Source: Palsa-506 sp963709075
GTDB lineage: Bacteria; Actinomycetota; Actinomycetes; Streptosporangiales; Streptosporangiaceae
NCBI GenBank assembly: GCA_963709075.1
Contig: CAVPUY010000017.1
Coordinates: forward strand, 171,497-235,496
Direction: 5' to 3'
DNA length: 64,000 bases
The notes under the pieces are model-generated. The model did not search any database and was not told the origin of the DNA. It saw nothing but the letters and a program-made list of their open reading frames with translations. Shown here piece after piece: positions 34,794-43,726 of the stretch. How positions within the stretch are numbered: the first letter of the stretch is position 1; each line of letters opens with the position of its first letter. The translations under genes and the position numbers were made by a program.

Positions 34794-35746
34794 GTGAGCC
34801 GGTTCGGCACCCTGCCCCGGCGGCTCGTCCACCTGGTCATCGTGCTGTTCGGCATCACGCTGGTGACGTTCTTCCTGCTCCGGCTGATCCCGGGCGACCC
34901 CGCGCTGGCCATCCTGGGCAGCAGCTACACCCACACCCGGGCCGTCGCGATCGACAGCTTCCTCGGGCTGAACAAGCCCATCTGGACGCAGTACGGCCTG
35001 TACATGGGCCGGCTGTTCCACGGGAACCTCGGCTTCTCGTTCTTCTACGACGAGTCGGCCACCACCGTGATCGGCCAGCACATCGCGCCGACCCTGTTCC
35101 TGGTGGTCTACAGCGCCGTGCTGGCCGCGCTGATCTCGCTCCCGATCGGCTTCGTGGCCGGCCTGCGCCGCGGCGGCATCCTCGACCAGGCAGGCGCGGG
35201 TCTTCTTCACGCTGAGCTTCGCGATGCCGGCGTTCTGGCTCGGCATCATCCTGATCCTGATCTTCAGCGTGCACCTGCACGTCTTCCCGATCAGCGGCTT
35301 CGGCAGCGGCTTCGGCGGCCACCTCTACTACCTGTTCCTGCCGGCGCTGACCATCGCGCTCGGGTTCTCCACCGTGCTGGTCCGCAGCCTGCGCGCCGCG
35401 ACGATCGCGACGCTGCAGGCGGAGTTCATCGACACCGCGCGGATGAAGGGCATCCGCTGGTCGCGGGTGCTGTGGCGGCACGTCTTCCGGAACTCGGTGC
35501 TGGCCGTCGTCGCCGTCTACGGCGTCAACCTCGCCTACCTGATCAGCGGGACGGTGCTGGTGGAGAACGTGTTCTCGCTGCCGGGCCTCGGCACGCTGCT
35601 GGTCAGCTCGGTCGCCGACCGCGACTACCCGGTGGTGCAGGGCGTGACGCTGCTGTTCGCCGTGCTCATCGTCGTTCATCAACCTGCTGACCGACATCGC
35701 GCAGGCAGCCCTGGATCCCCGGGTCGGCCAGGAGATCGGCACATGA
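34794..35746 (+). CDS. DppB-type ABC transporter permease (frameshifted)
   Basis: About 316 aa. The N-terminus LPRRLVHLVIVLFGITLVTF, then RLIPGDPALAILG, is typical of DppB/OppB. The membrane-spanning BPD_transp_1 domain follows, with the EAA-type loop EFIDTARMKGIRWSRVLWRH and the C-terminal YGVNLAYLISGTVLVENVFS, LPGLG. Indels near 35190 and 35675 break the frame. GTGAGCC at 34794 has GAGGGAGG close upstream. Its stop overlaps the start of the next permease (ATGA). Confidence 0.88.
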
Positions 35747-36633
35747 GCACGATGCTGGCGGCGAGCCCGTCCGAGCTGCTGATGAAGGTCGCGGCCAAGG
35801 CCGCCAGCCGCCGCGCAGCTTCGCCCGGCGGCGGCTCGTGCTGATCATCGGGCTGGCGCTGCTCGCGATCGCGATCGCCGCCATCTTGACGGCCCGCTGT
35901 GGCTCACCCAGTCGCCGACCGCCGATCGACGTGCTGCACCCGCTGGCGCCGCCGCTCACCCCCGGGCACCTGCTCGGCACCGACCAGTACGGCCGGGACA
36001 TGCTGGCCCGCATCCTGTACGGCGGCCGGATCGACCTGGCGATCGCGTTCGGCGCGACCAGCGTCACGCTGGTGTGCGGCACGATCATCGGGCTGGTGGC
36101 CGGCTATTTCGGCGGCAAGGTCGACAACGTGCTGATGCGCATCGTCGACCTGTTCTTCGCCTTCCCGTTCCTGGTGCTGATCATCGCGATCATCGCGATG
36201 CTCGGCCCGAGCATCTTCAACATGTTCGTCGCGATCTGGATCACCAGCTGGGTGGCCTACGCGCGGATCATGCGGGCGCAGACCGTCGTGGCCAAGAAGC
36301 AGCAGTACGTGCTGGCGGCCCGGGCGCTCGGGCTACGGCCCGCTGCGGGTCATGTTCCGGCACATCCTGCCGAACGTCGCGTCCCCGGTGATCATCTTCT
36401 CGATGGTGGACGCGATCGGGAACATCATCCTGGCCGCCTCGCTCGGCTTCCTCGGGCTCGGCGCGCAGCCGCCCACCCCGGAATGGGGCACGATGATCGC
36501 CGACGGCCAGAACTACATCCTGACGTCCTGGTGGCTGGCCGCCATGCCCGGCCTCGCGGTCGTGTTCGTCGGCGTCGCGTTCAGCCTGATCGGCGACGGC
36601 CTCGCCGACCTGCTCCGGCCCGGTGACCGGTGA
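35743..36633 (+). CDS. DppC-type ABC transporter permease (frameshifted)
   Basis: About 296 aa. HLLGTDQYGRDMLARILYGG is the DppC family hallmark. Membrane segments include ATSVTLVCGTIIGLVAGYFG and FPFLVLIIAIIAMLGPSIF. The EAA loop YVLAARALG is followed by PLRVMFRHILPNVASPVII, and the C-terminus is ASLGFLGLGAQPPTPEWGTM. Indels occur near 35820, 35900 and 36340. ATG 35743 overlaps the previous stop, and the stop overlaps the ATPase start (GTGA). Confidence 0.88.
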
Positions 36634-37655
36634 GCGCGGCCGGCGGCCCGCTGCTGACCGTCCGGGACCTGCGCAGCTACCTGGCCACCGGGCACGGCGT
36701 GGTCCGCGCGGTGGACGGCGTGTCGTTCACCGTGCACGAGGCCGAGATCCTCGGCATCGTCGGCGAGAGCGGCTGCGGCAAGACCGTCACCTGCCGCACG
36801 ATCATGGGCCTGATGCCGGCCGGCACCGCCTACACCAGCGGCGAGGTCATCTACCATCCGCGCGGCGACCGCAGCATCCTGTCCGCCAGCCAGTCGCAGC
36901 TGCAGCAGCTGCGCGGCTCGCAGCTGGCGATGATCTTCCAGGACCCGATGACCGCGCTGAACCCGGTGCTCAGCATCGGCGACCAGCTGCTCGAGGCGGT
37001 CAACGCGCACGCGAAGCTGTCCAGGCAGGAGGCCAGCGCCCGGGCCATCGAGCTGCTCACCCGGGTCGGCATCCCGGCCCCGGCGCGGCGGATGCGGGAC
37101 TACCCGTTCCAGTTCAGCGGCGGGATGCTGCAGCGGGCGCTGATCGCGATCGCGCTGGCCTCCTCCCCCCGGCTGCTGCTCGCCGACGAGCCAACCACCT
37201 CGCTGGACGTCATCATCCAGGACCAGATCCTCAGCCTGCTGCTCGAGCTGCAGCGCGACACCGGCATGAGCATGATCCTGGTCAGCCACGACCTGGCGGT
37301 GATCACCGAGGTATGCGACCGGATCATCGTGATGTACGCGGGCCAGGTGGTCGAGGAAGGCGACGCCGCGACCATCATCACCGAGCCCAGGCACCCGTAC
37401 ACCCAGGCGCTGCTCGACGCGCTCCCGCAGGCCGGCCAGCGCGGCCAGCTGCGCAGCATCCCCGGCGCCCCGCCGAGCCTGATCGACGTGCCCGGCGGCT
37501 GCCGGTTCGCCGCCCGCTGCCCGCTCGTCACGGACGAGTGCCGCAGCTGGGAGACCGAGCTCCTGGACTCCGGCGGGCCCGGTCATCGGTCCCGCTGCTG
37601 GCGGCACAACGAGGTCGGAAAGGCAGGCGCATGGCAGGCAAGCGGCTCGGCATAG
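36630..37655 (+). CDS. DppD-type ABC transporter ATP-binding protein
   Basis: 341 aa, one uninterrupted frame. Walker A is GESGCGKTVTCRTI, the Q-loop is LAMIFQDPMTALNPVLSIGD, the signature is FSGGMLQRALIAIALASSPR, Walker B is LLLADEPTTSLD, and the switch His is in LVSHDLAVITEVCD. The oligo_HPY C-terminus, HPYTQALLDALP with GCRFAARCPL, is complete. The partner DppF-type ATPase is absent here and is presumably the gene at 17641. The end overlaps the next ATG by 25 bp. Confidence 0.93.
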   Translation: MSAAGGPLLTVRDLRSYLATGHGVVRAVDGVSFTVHEAEILGIVGESGCGKTVTCRTIMGLMPAGTAYTSGEVIYHPRGDRSILSASQSQLQQLRGSQLAMIFQDPMTALNPVLSIGDQLLEAVNAHAKLSRQEASARAIELLTRVGIPAPARRMRDYPFQFSGGMLQRALIAIALASSPRLLLADEPTTSLDVIIQDQILSLLLELQRDTGMSMILVSHDLAVITEVCDRIIVMYAGQVVEEGDAATIITEPRHPYTQALLDALPQAGQRGQLRSIPGAPPSLIDVPGGCRFAARCPLVTDECRSWETELLDSGGPGHRSRCWRHNEVGKAGAWQASGSA

Positions 37656-38789
37656 GCGTCGTCGGGGCGGGCAGGTGGGCGAACTGGGCGCACCTGCCCG
37701 GCTGGATCCGGGACGAGCGCTGCAAGCTCGTGGCGGTGTGCGACACGCGACCAGGCCAGGGCGCAGGCGGCGGCCGCCGAGTTCGGCGCGGACGTGGCCG
37801 CGGCCGACTACCGCGAGCTGCTGCGGCGGGACGACATCGACATCATCGACGTGGTCACCAGGGACGCCGAGCATTTCGAGATCAACTGCGCGGCGGTCGA
37901 GGCAGGCAAGCACGTGCTCAGCGAGAAGCCGGTCGCGCACGACTACCGGGACGTGCGCCGGGTCGCCGACCTCGCAGTGGCCAGCGGGCTGAAGACCAAG
38001 GTGGGCTTCACGTTCCGGTACAGCCCGGCGGTGCGGTACCTGAAGGACATGCTGGACCGCGGTGACCTGGGCACCCCGTTCATCTACAACGCCTACGAGC
38101 AGAACTCCCAGTGGCTGGACCCGATGTCCCCGCTGCGCAGCGGCGAACGGACGGGCGAGGGCCCGATCCGGGTCGCCTCGCTGGAGGGCTACGGCGCGCC
38201 GGTGATCGACATCGGGCACTGGTACATGGACTCCGACCTGACCGCGGTGGTCGGCATGATGCGGAACTTCGTCCCGGAGCGGATGATCCTCGACACCGGG
38301 CAGATGGCCCGGGCGAACATCGACGACGGCGACATCTTCCTCGGCGAGTTCGCCAGCGGCGCGATCTGCTCGGTGCAGACCAGCTTCGTCACGGTCGGCA
38401 ACTACCCGGGGATCGAGGTGCGGGTCTACGGCAGCGAGGGCGCCGCCATCGCCCGGCTGGTCGAGGAGTTCGGCATCTGCGAGACGCTGAAGGTGGCCAG
38501 GCCGGACGGTGTGGAGTTCAAGGAGGTAGAGATCCCGCCGGAGTACTACCCGCCCGGCGGCAGTCCGCGAGAATCATGGCGGACGCTTTACTACGCGAAC
38601 CTGACCGCGAACTTCGCCAGCGAGGTGCTCGGCGAGATCGACGGCAACGAGGGGAACTTCGGCGACGGCCTGTGGGTTCAGGAGGTCATCAACGCGGTGG
38701 AGATCTCGCACCACGAGCGCCGCTGGGTGAGCCTGCCGCTGGACAAGCAGGACGGCGCGGGCACGAGCCAGGACGAGAGGCAGGGCTGA
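37631..38789 (+). CDS. Gfo/Idh/MocA-family oxidoreductase 2 (one frameshift)
   Basis: About 386 aa. The Rossmann motif is LGIGVVGAGRWANWAHLPGW, with KHVLSEKPVAHDYRDV as the EKP segment. The catalytic-domain region has FTFRYSPAVRYLKDML, then EGYGAPVIDIGHWYMDSDLT (Asp and His in the usual active-site position). Later come NIDDGDIFLGEFASGAI and VQEVINAVEISHHERRWVSL. An extra base near 37745 breaks the frame after VAVCDT. It is the paralogue of the divergent-operon protein at 30558-31703, which shares every listed block, and is co-transcribed with the ABC transporter. Confidence 0.88.
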
Positions 38790-38796
38790 GCGAGAG

Positions 38797-39799
38797 ATGA
38801 CCGGCACCGGGGCCATCCGCTGGGGAATCATCGGCACCGCGAACATCGCCCGGGCGGCAGTTCCTGCCCGGCCTGCGGGCGGCCGGCGGCATCGCGGCGG
38901 TGGTGGCCGGCCGCGACGCGGGCCGGGCCGGGCAGTACGCCAGCGAGCACGGCGTCGAGCGGGCGGTGGCCGGATACCAGCGCGTCATCGACGATCCCGC
39001 GGTGGACGCCCTGTACATCCCGCTGCCGAACTCGCTGCACGCGGAGTGGACCATCGCGGCGCTGCGCGCGGGCAAGCCGGTGCTGTGCGAGAAGCCGCTG
39101 TGCGGCTCGCTGGCGGAGACCGAGCGGGTGCTCGCGGTCGCCGCGGAGACCGGAACGCTGCTCTGGGAGGCGTTCGTGTTCCCGTTCCACGAGCAGTTCG
39201 CCCGGGTGACCGGGCTCATCGCGGACGGGGCGATCGGCGAGCTGAGGGAAATCCAGTCCAATTTCCACTTCAGCATCAGCCGCCCGGACAACATCAGGCT
39301 GTCCAGGGACCTGGACGGCGGCGCTCTCAACGACGTCGGCTGCTACCCGGTCCGGCTGGCGCTTGAGCTGTTCGGCCCCAGGTACCTCACCGCCTGGGCA
39401 ACGGCGGAATGGGGCGGCCAGCACGTCGACGTCGAGACCTGGGGCAGCCTCGGCTTCACCGGCGGGCGGCGGCTGCTGCTGTCCTGCGGCATGCGCCGCG
39501 GCTACGACACCTTCACCAGCCTGCTGGGCAGCAGCGGCCAGATTCACCTGACCAACCCGTTCCACCCGGGCCCCGGTGACCAGTTCGACGTGGTCGTTCC
39601 CGGCCAGCAGCCGGAAAGCTACGCCGCGGCCGACGGCGAGCCCTCGTTCACCGCCGCGATCCGGCACATCCAGGCGGTGCTGCGCGGCGAGGAGGCCCCC
39701 CGGCAGCTCGCCACCGAGGTCTCGCGCCCGCCCGCCCGCGCGCTGCACGACCTGCATGAGTGCCTGGCCGCTGACGCCGCCCACCCGCTCGCTCGCTGA
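38797..39799 (+). CDS. Gfo/Idh/MocA-family oxidoreductase 3 (one frameshift)
   Basis: About 333 aa. IRWGIIGTANIARA starts the Rossmann fold. An extra G near 38858 shifts the frame, which continues as FLPGLRAAGGIAAVVAGRDA. The EKP motif is GKPVLCEKPLCGSLAETERV. The rest (LLWEAFVFPFHEQFARVTGL, NDVGCYPVRLALELFG) resembles the glucose-fructose oxidoreductase and trans-dihydrodiol dehydrogenase branch, so it is not a recent copy of the other two. It starts 8 bp after the preceding stop and ends the operon. Confidence 0.88.
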
Positions 39800-39800
39800 C

Positions 39801-39850
39801 GCCCGCTGCCGCCCGCTGCCGCTCGCTGCCACCCGCTGCCGCCCGCTGCT
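39801..39850. repeat. 10-bp tandem repeat
   Basis: Five consecutive near-identical copies of GCCCGCTGCC lie in the 137-bp gap after the third Gfo/Idh gene. No promoter-like sequence was recognised within it. Confidence 0.75.
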
Positions 39851-39936
39851 GGTCAGCCGCCGGGCGGCGGCCGTCGGCAGGCTCCCGGCCCGGGCCGGGA
39901 CGCTCCTGGCGGCTGGCTACGCGATGATGGTGACCC

Positions 39937-40530
39937 ATGGGAGAGCTGATACTTGTCCGGCACGGCGAGACCGAGTGGAGCAAGGCCGGCAAGCACACCG
40001 GCCGGACGGACGTGCCGCTGACCGCGCGCGGCGAGGCCAGGGCCGCTGAGCTTGCCCCGGCGCTCGCCCGGCTGAAGATCACGGCCGCGTTCAGCAGCCC
40101 TGCGTCGCGGGCGGTCCGGACGGCGGAACTGGCCGGGCTGGCTGGCGCCCGGCCGGATCCCGATCTGCAGGAGTGGGATTACGGCGGCTACGACGGCCGG
40201 ACCACGGCCCAGATCAGGGCGGAGCGCCCGGGCTGGTACCTGTGGCGGGACGGGATCATCCCTGGCGACGCGGCGCATCCTGGCGAGACCGTCGACCAGG
40301 TCGGCGACCGTGCCGACCGGGTGCTCGGCCGGGTCCGGCCGCTGCTCGACTCCGGTGACGTGGTGCTGGTGGCGCATGCGCACATCCTGCGCGTGCTCAC
40401 GGCCCGCTGGCTGGCGCTTGCGGCGGACGGCGGGCGGTTGTTCCGGCTCGATACCGGCACGCTCTGCGCGCTCGGCACCGAGCACGACAAGCCGGTCATC
40501 CTGTCCTGGAACGTGCCGGCCACCGGCTAG
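39937..40530 (+). CDS. Histidine phosphatase (phosphoglycerate mutase-like) family protein
   Basis: 197 aa. The catalytic RHG motif is LILVRHGETEWSKAGKHTGR, with phosphate-binding Arg in SSPASRAVRTAEL and the second His in VLVAHAHILRVLTARW. The acid/base Glu is probably in LQEWDYGGYDGR. Size and sequence fit small acid phosphatases of the PGM superfamily (for example sugar-phosphate or alpha-ribazole phosphatases). It ends 36 bp before a long hairpin and faces the sirtuin gene. Confidence 0.9.
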   Translation: MGELILVRHGETEWSKAGKHTGRTDVPLTARGEARAAELAPALARLKITAAFSSPASRAVRTAELAGLAGARPDPDLQEWDYGGYDGRTTAQIRAERPGWYLWRDGIIPGDAAHPGETVDQVGDRADRVLGRVRPLLDSGDVVLVAHAHILRVLTARWLALAADGGRLFRLDTGTLCALGTEHDKPVILSWNVPATG

Positions 40531-40565
40531 CCGCGGCCTGGCCGGGGCGGACTGCAGCCCGATTT

Positions 40566-40629
40566 GCAACCCGATGAATGTGACATCCACGGGGTTGGGT
40601 GCCAGTGGCTGTCACATCCATCGGGTTGC
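40566..40629. terminator. Long inverted repeat between convergent genes
   Basis: 20-nt arms GCAACCCGATGAATGTGACA (40566-40585) and its complement (40610-40629) have one mismatch and a 24-nt loop. There is no T tract. It fills the gap between the phosphatase stop and the sirtuin stop, so it is a candidate bidirectional terminator or a dispersed intergenic element. Confidence 0.6.
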
Positions 40630-40641
40630 TGACGGCTGCGG

Positions 40642-41415
40642 TCAGCCGCACCGGGCGGCGAGGGCCGCCAGCGCCTGGCCGAGCGGCGCGTCGAGTATCA
40701 GCGATGCCTGCGCGTCACCGCGGGTCGGGCCGTGGTTGACGATCGCGACCGGTATCGCGAGCCTGGCTGCCTGGCGCACGAACCGGTAGCCGGACATGAC
40801 CGTCAGCGACGAGCCGAGGACGACGAGGGCGGCTGCCTGCCCGACCAGCGTCTGGCACGCCTCGACACGCGGACGCGGCACGTTCTCCCCGAAGAACACC
40901 ACGTCCGGCTTGAGCAGGCCATCGCACCGCTGGCAGTCCACCACCCGGAACCGGGCCACCTCGGCATCGGCGAGCCACGCGTCACCGTCCGGGTTGAGCT
41001 GCGTGACCAATGCGTCCCAGCCCGGGTTCGCCTCGCGTAGCCGCTGGTCAAGGTGCTCGCGGCGGGTCCGCTCGCCGCAGCCGAGGCAGACGACCCGATC
41101 AAGTCCGCCGTGCAGCTCGATCACCTGCCGCGCGCCCGCCGCCTGATGCAGCCCGTCCACGTTCTGCGTGATGATGCCGGCCAGCAGCCCGCGCTGCTCA
41201 AGCTCGGCGACCGCGTGATGACCGGGGTTCGGCGCGGCGCGGGCAATGTGCCGCCAGCCCAGCTGGCTGCGCGCCCAGTACCTGCGGCGGGCCTCGGCGC
41301 CGCCGAGGAATGTCTGGTAGGTCATCGGCCCGGCCCGCCTGGCCAGGCCGGTCGGCCCGCGGTAGTCCGGAATACCGGACTCGGTGGACATCCCAGCGCC
41401 ACTGAGGATCACCAC
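40642..41415 (-). CDS. Sirtuin (SIR2-family NAD-dependent protein deacylase)
   Basis: At least 257 aa. NAD-binding GAGMSTESGIPDYRGPTGL is followed by the catalytic set QNVDGLHQAAGARQVIELHG (Gln-Asn-Val-Asp, and His). Four zinc Cys lie in VVCLGCGERT and VDCQRCDGLLKPDVVFFGEN. LGSSLTVMSGYRFV closes the fold. The first codon is uncertain: GTG 41415 truncates the usual N-terminal helix, and in-frame codons upstream (LGALAGLIARGD) look native but lack a standard start. It removes acyl groups from lysines using NAD. Confidence 0.9.
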   Translation of the reverse strand: MVILSGAGMSTESGIPDYRGPTGLARRAGPMTYQTFLGGAEARRRYWARSQLGWRHIARAAPNPGHHAVAELEQRGLLAGIITQNVDGLHQAAGARQVIELHGGLDRVVCLGCGERTRREHLDQRLREANPGWDALVTQLNPDGDAWLADAEVARFRVVDCQRCDGLLKPDVVFFGENVPRPRVEACQTLVGQAAALVVLGSSLTVMSGYRFVRQAARLAIPVAIVNHGPTRGDAQASLILDAPLGQALAALAARCG

Positions 41416-41462
41416 GTCACCACGGGCGATCAGGCCAGCCAGTGCGCCGAGCTGCGTCAGCC

Positions 41463-41540
41463 CGGGAGCCGGGCCTGCCGGGCGGGGAGCCGGGCCTGCC
41501 GCGGCGGGGAGCCTGGCGTGCCGGGCGGGGAGCCGCTGCA
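41463..41540. repeat. About 21-bp imperfect tandem repeat
   Basis: About four copies of a GGGGAGCCGGGCCTGCCGG-like unit lie just upstream of the sirtuin gene, within the 211 bp before the next gene. The variation suggests slippage. No function was seen. Confidence 0.65.
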
Positions 41541-41626
41541 GTCGGCGACCTCGCCTGCCGCTGTCCGAGTCACTTCTTCATGCTGCCTGACACCAGGCGA
41601 TGCCCGGGACCATGCCTGGCCGCCGC

Positions 41627-42663
41627 TCACCGCCCGGGGCGGCGCGGGCCCGGCCCGGCGGCGCGCAGCCCGGGCGCGATCTTCTCGGCAATCAGCTCGA
41701 GCGAGCGAATCCGGTCCTCGACGTCGTACACCATGGAGGTCAGCATCAGCTCGTCGGCGCCGGTCCGCCCGATCAGGCCGGAAAGCTGCCTGCCGACCGT
41801 CTCCGGCGAGCCGATCGCCTGGCCGGCGAGGCGCTCGCCGGCCAGCTGCCGTTCCAGCGCCGTGTACGGATAACCGGCCGCGTCGTCCGGGGTGGCCAGC
41901 GCCTGCGGCGCGCCCGACCGCAGCTGCAGGAACGACAGGGCGGCCGGGCCGGCCAGCCACTGCGCCCGCTCGTCGGTATCGGCGCAGATGGCGGTGACCG
42001 CCACCATGGCGTACGGGCGGGCAAGCCACGGCGACGGCCGGAAGTTCCGGCGGTAGAGCGCAAGCGCCGGCTCGGTGTTGGCGGAGCTGAAGTGATGGGC
42101 GAAGGAGAACGGCAGCCCGAGCAGGCCGGCCAGCTGCGCGCTGAACCCGCTGGAGCCGAGCAGCCAGATGGCCGGCCTGTCGCCCCGGCCGGGCAGCGCG
42201 GTGATCGGCGCGCTGGGATCCTCGCCGGTGAACAGCCCGATCAGGTCGGCAAGCTCTTCCGGGAAGGCCTCGGCGGACAGGCCTTCCATCGTGCGGCGCA
42301 GCGCCAGCGCGGTGAGCTGGTCGGTGCCCGGCGCGCGGCCGATGCCCAGGTCGATCCGCCCGGATGAAGCGCCTCCAGCGTGCCGAACTGCTCCGCGACC
42401 ACCAGCGGGGCGTGGTTGGGCAGCATCACCCCGCCCGAGCCGACCCTGATCGTGGACGTGGCCGCGGCCAGGTGCGCGATCAGCACGGCGGGCGCCGAGC
42501 TGGCGATCGCCGGCATGTTGTGGTGCTCGGCCACCCAGAAGCGCCGGTATCCGAGCTCCTCGGCGCGCCTGGCCAGCTCGGTGGTCTGCCGCAGCGCCTG
42601 GCCTGCCGTGGTGCCGGCAGCCACCGGGGAAAGGTCAAGAACGGATAGCGGCACGTCAGTCAC
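41627..42663 (-). CDS. LLM-class flavin-dependent oxidoreductase (MsnO8/luciferase-like; one frameshift)
   Basis: About 345 aa. It starts VTDVPLSVLDLSPVAAGTTA, continues with RFWVAEHHNMPAIASSAPAV and STIRVGSGGVMLPNHAPLVV, and after an indel near 42360 resumes as IDLGIGRAPGTDQLTALALR. The AEHHN and GIGRAPG signatures are typical of FMN-dependent luciferase-like proteins rather than F420 enzymes. GTG 42663 was selected; a TTG 12 bp upstream is possible. Substrate unknown. Confidence 0.88.
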
Positions 42664-42737
42664 GAACGTAGCCAACTCGCCCGTGTCCCGGTTTCTTCCG
42701 TTCCCGGTACCGCAACAGCCGGCCAGCTGCTGCCAGG

Positions 42738-43586
42738 TCAGAGTCCGAGCGCCCGCGCGAGCCGGCGGTAACCGTCAAGCGGGTCCGCGCCTGGCTCGGT
42801 GAGCAGCTGGACGCTCACATGGTCTGCGCCCGCTTCGAGGTGCCGGGCGACCTGTTCAGCTACCTGGCCGCCGGTGCCGTGCGCGACCAGCGCGTCGATC
42901 AGGGCGTCGCTGCCGCCGCCGCTCAGGTCGTCGTCGCCCCAGCCCAGGCGGCGCAGGTTGCTGGTGTAGTTGACCAGCCCGAGGTAAGGATCACGCACCC
43001 GCGCGCGGCCGATGGCCCGCGCCCGCTCCGGGTCGGCGTCAAGTACCACCTTCTGCTCCGGCGCGAGCAGCGGGCCGGTGCCGAGTATCTCGCGCGCCCG
43101 CCCGGTGTACTCGGGCGTGACCAGGTAAGGGTTAGCACCCGCCGTCCGCTCCCCCGCCAGCCGCAGCACCCGCGGGCCCAGCGCGGCCAGCACCAGGCTC
43201 GCCGCCGGAACTCCATCGCGGAACAGCGCGTCGACATAGCTGACGAGCGTCTGATACGGCCGCTGATACTGGCTGACGGCCTCACGGTGACCGGCCCCGA
43301 CGCCGAGCAGGAAACGCCCGGGATGCCTGGCCTCGATCCGGGCGAACGACGCGGCGACGATGCGGGCGTCGTCCTTCCACATGTTGACGATGCTGGTAGC
43401 CAGGGTGAGCGTCGTCGTCGCGTCGAGCAGCCGGTCAACCTGGACGAGGTCACCATCGGGCGAGCCGCCCACCCAGAGCGCCCCGAAGCCGAGCCGCTCG
43501 AGGCCGGCCGCCAGATCCGGCGTCAGGTCCCGCGCGCTCCGCCAGATCCCGAACCGGCCCAGATGATCGCGCGCTTGCTGGCTCAT
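42738..43586 (-). CDS. LLM-class F420-dependent oxidoreductase
   Basis: 282 aa. LGFGALWVGGSPDGDLVQVD, TLATSIVNMWKDDARIVAAS and HPGRFLLGVGAGHREAVSQY are family blocks. The TSIVNMW and GVGAGH pattern is common in F420-dependent members annotated as the TIGR03620 type. ATG 43586 has AGGGA about 7 nt upstream. It lies 75 bp before the preceding LLM gene on the same strand. Substrate unknown. Confidence 0.88.
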   Translation of the reverse strand: MSQQARDHLGRFGIWRSARDLTPDLAAGLERLGFGALWVGGSPDGDLVQVDRLLDATTTLTLATSIVNMWKDDARIVAASFARIEARHPGRFLLGVGAGHREAVSQYQRPYQTLVSYVDALFRDGVPAASLVLAALGPRVLRLAGERTAGANPYLVTPEYTGRAREILGTGPLLAPEQKVVLDADPERARAIGRARVRDPYLGLVNYTSNLRRLGWGDDDLSGGGSDALIDALVAHGTGGQVAEQVARHLEAGADHVSVQLLTEPGADPLDGYRRLARALGL

Positions 43587-43726
43587 TCCGTGCTCCCTGA
43601 TCGAGGCGGCCATCATGGCCGAACAGTTCCGCCGGAGCCGCTGTTCCCCCGCCGCCTGCCCGGACGGCGGCGGCAGCCCGGCTCGAGGCGGCAGGCGGCG
43701 ATGTCGTCGTGCCCACCCCGCGGGTC

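Noticed and set aside
41463..41540. GC-rich tandem repeat as an N-terminal extension of the sirtuin
   Set aside because: The frame is open but has no standard start codon, and the repeat is unrelated to sirtuins. It is treated as intergenic.
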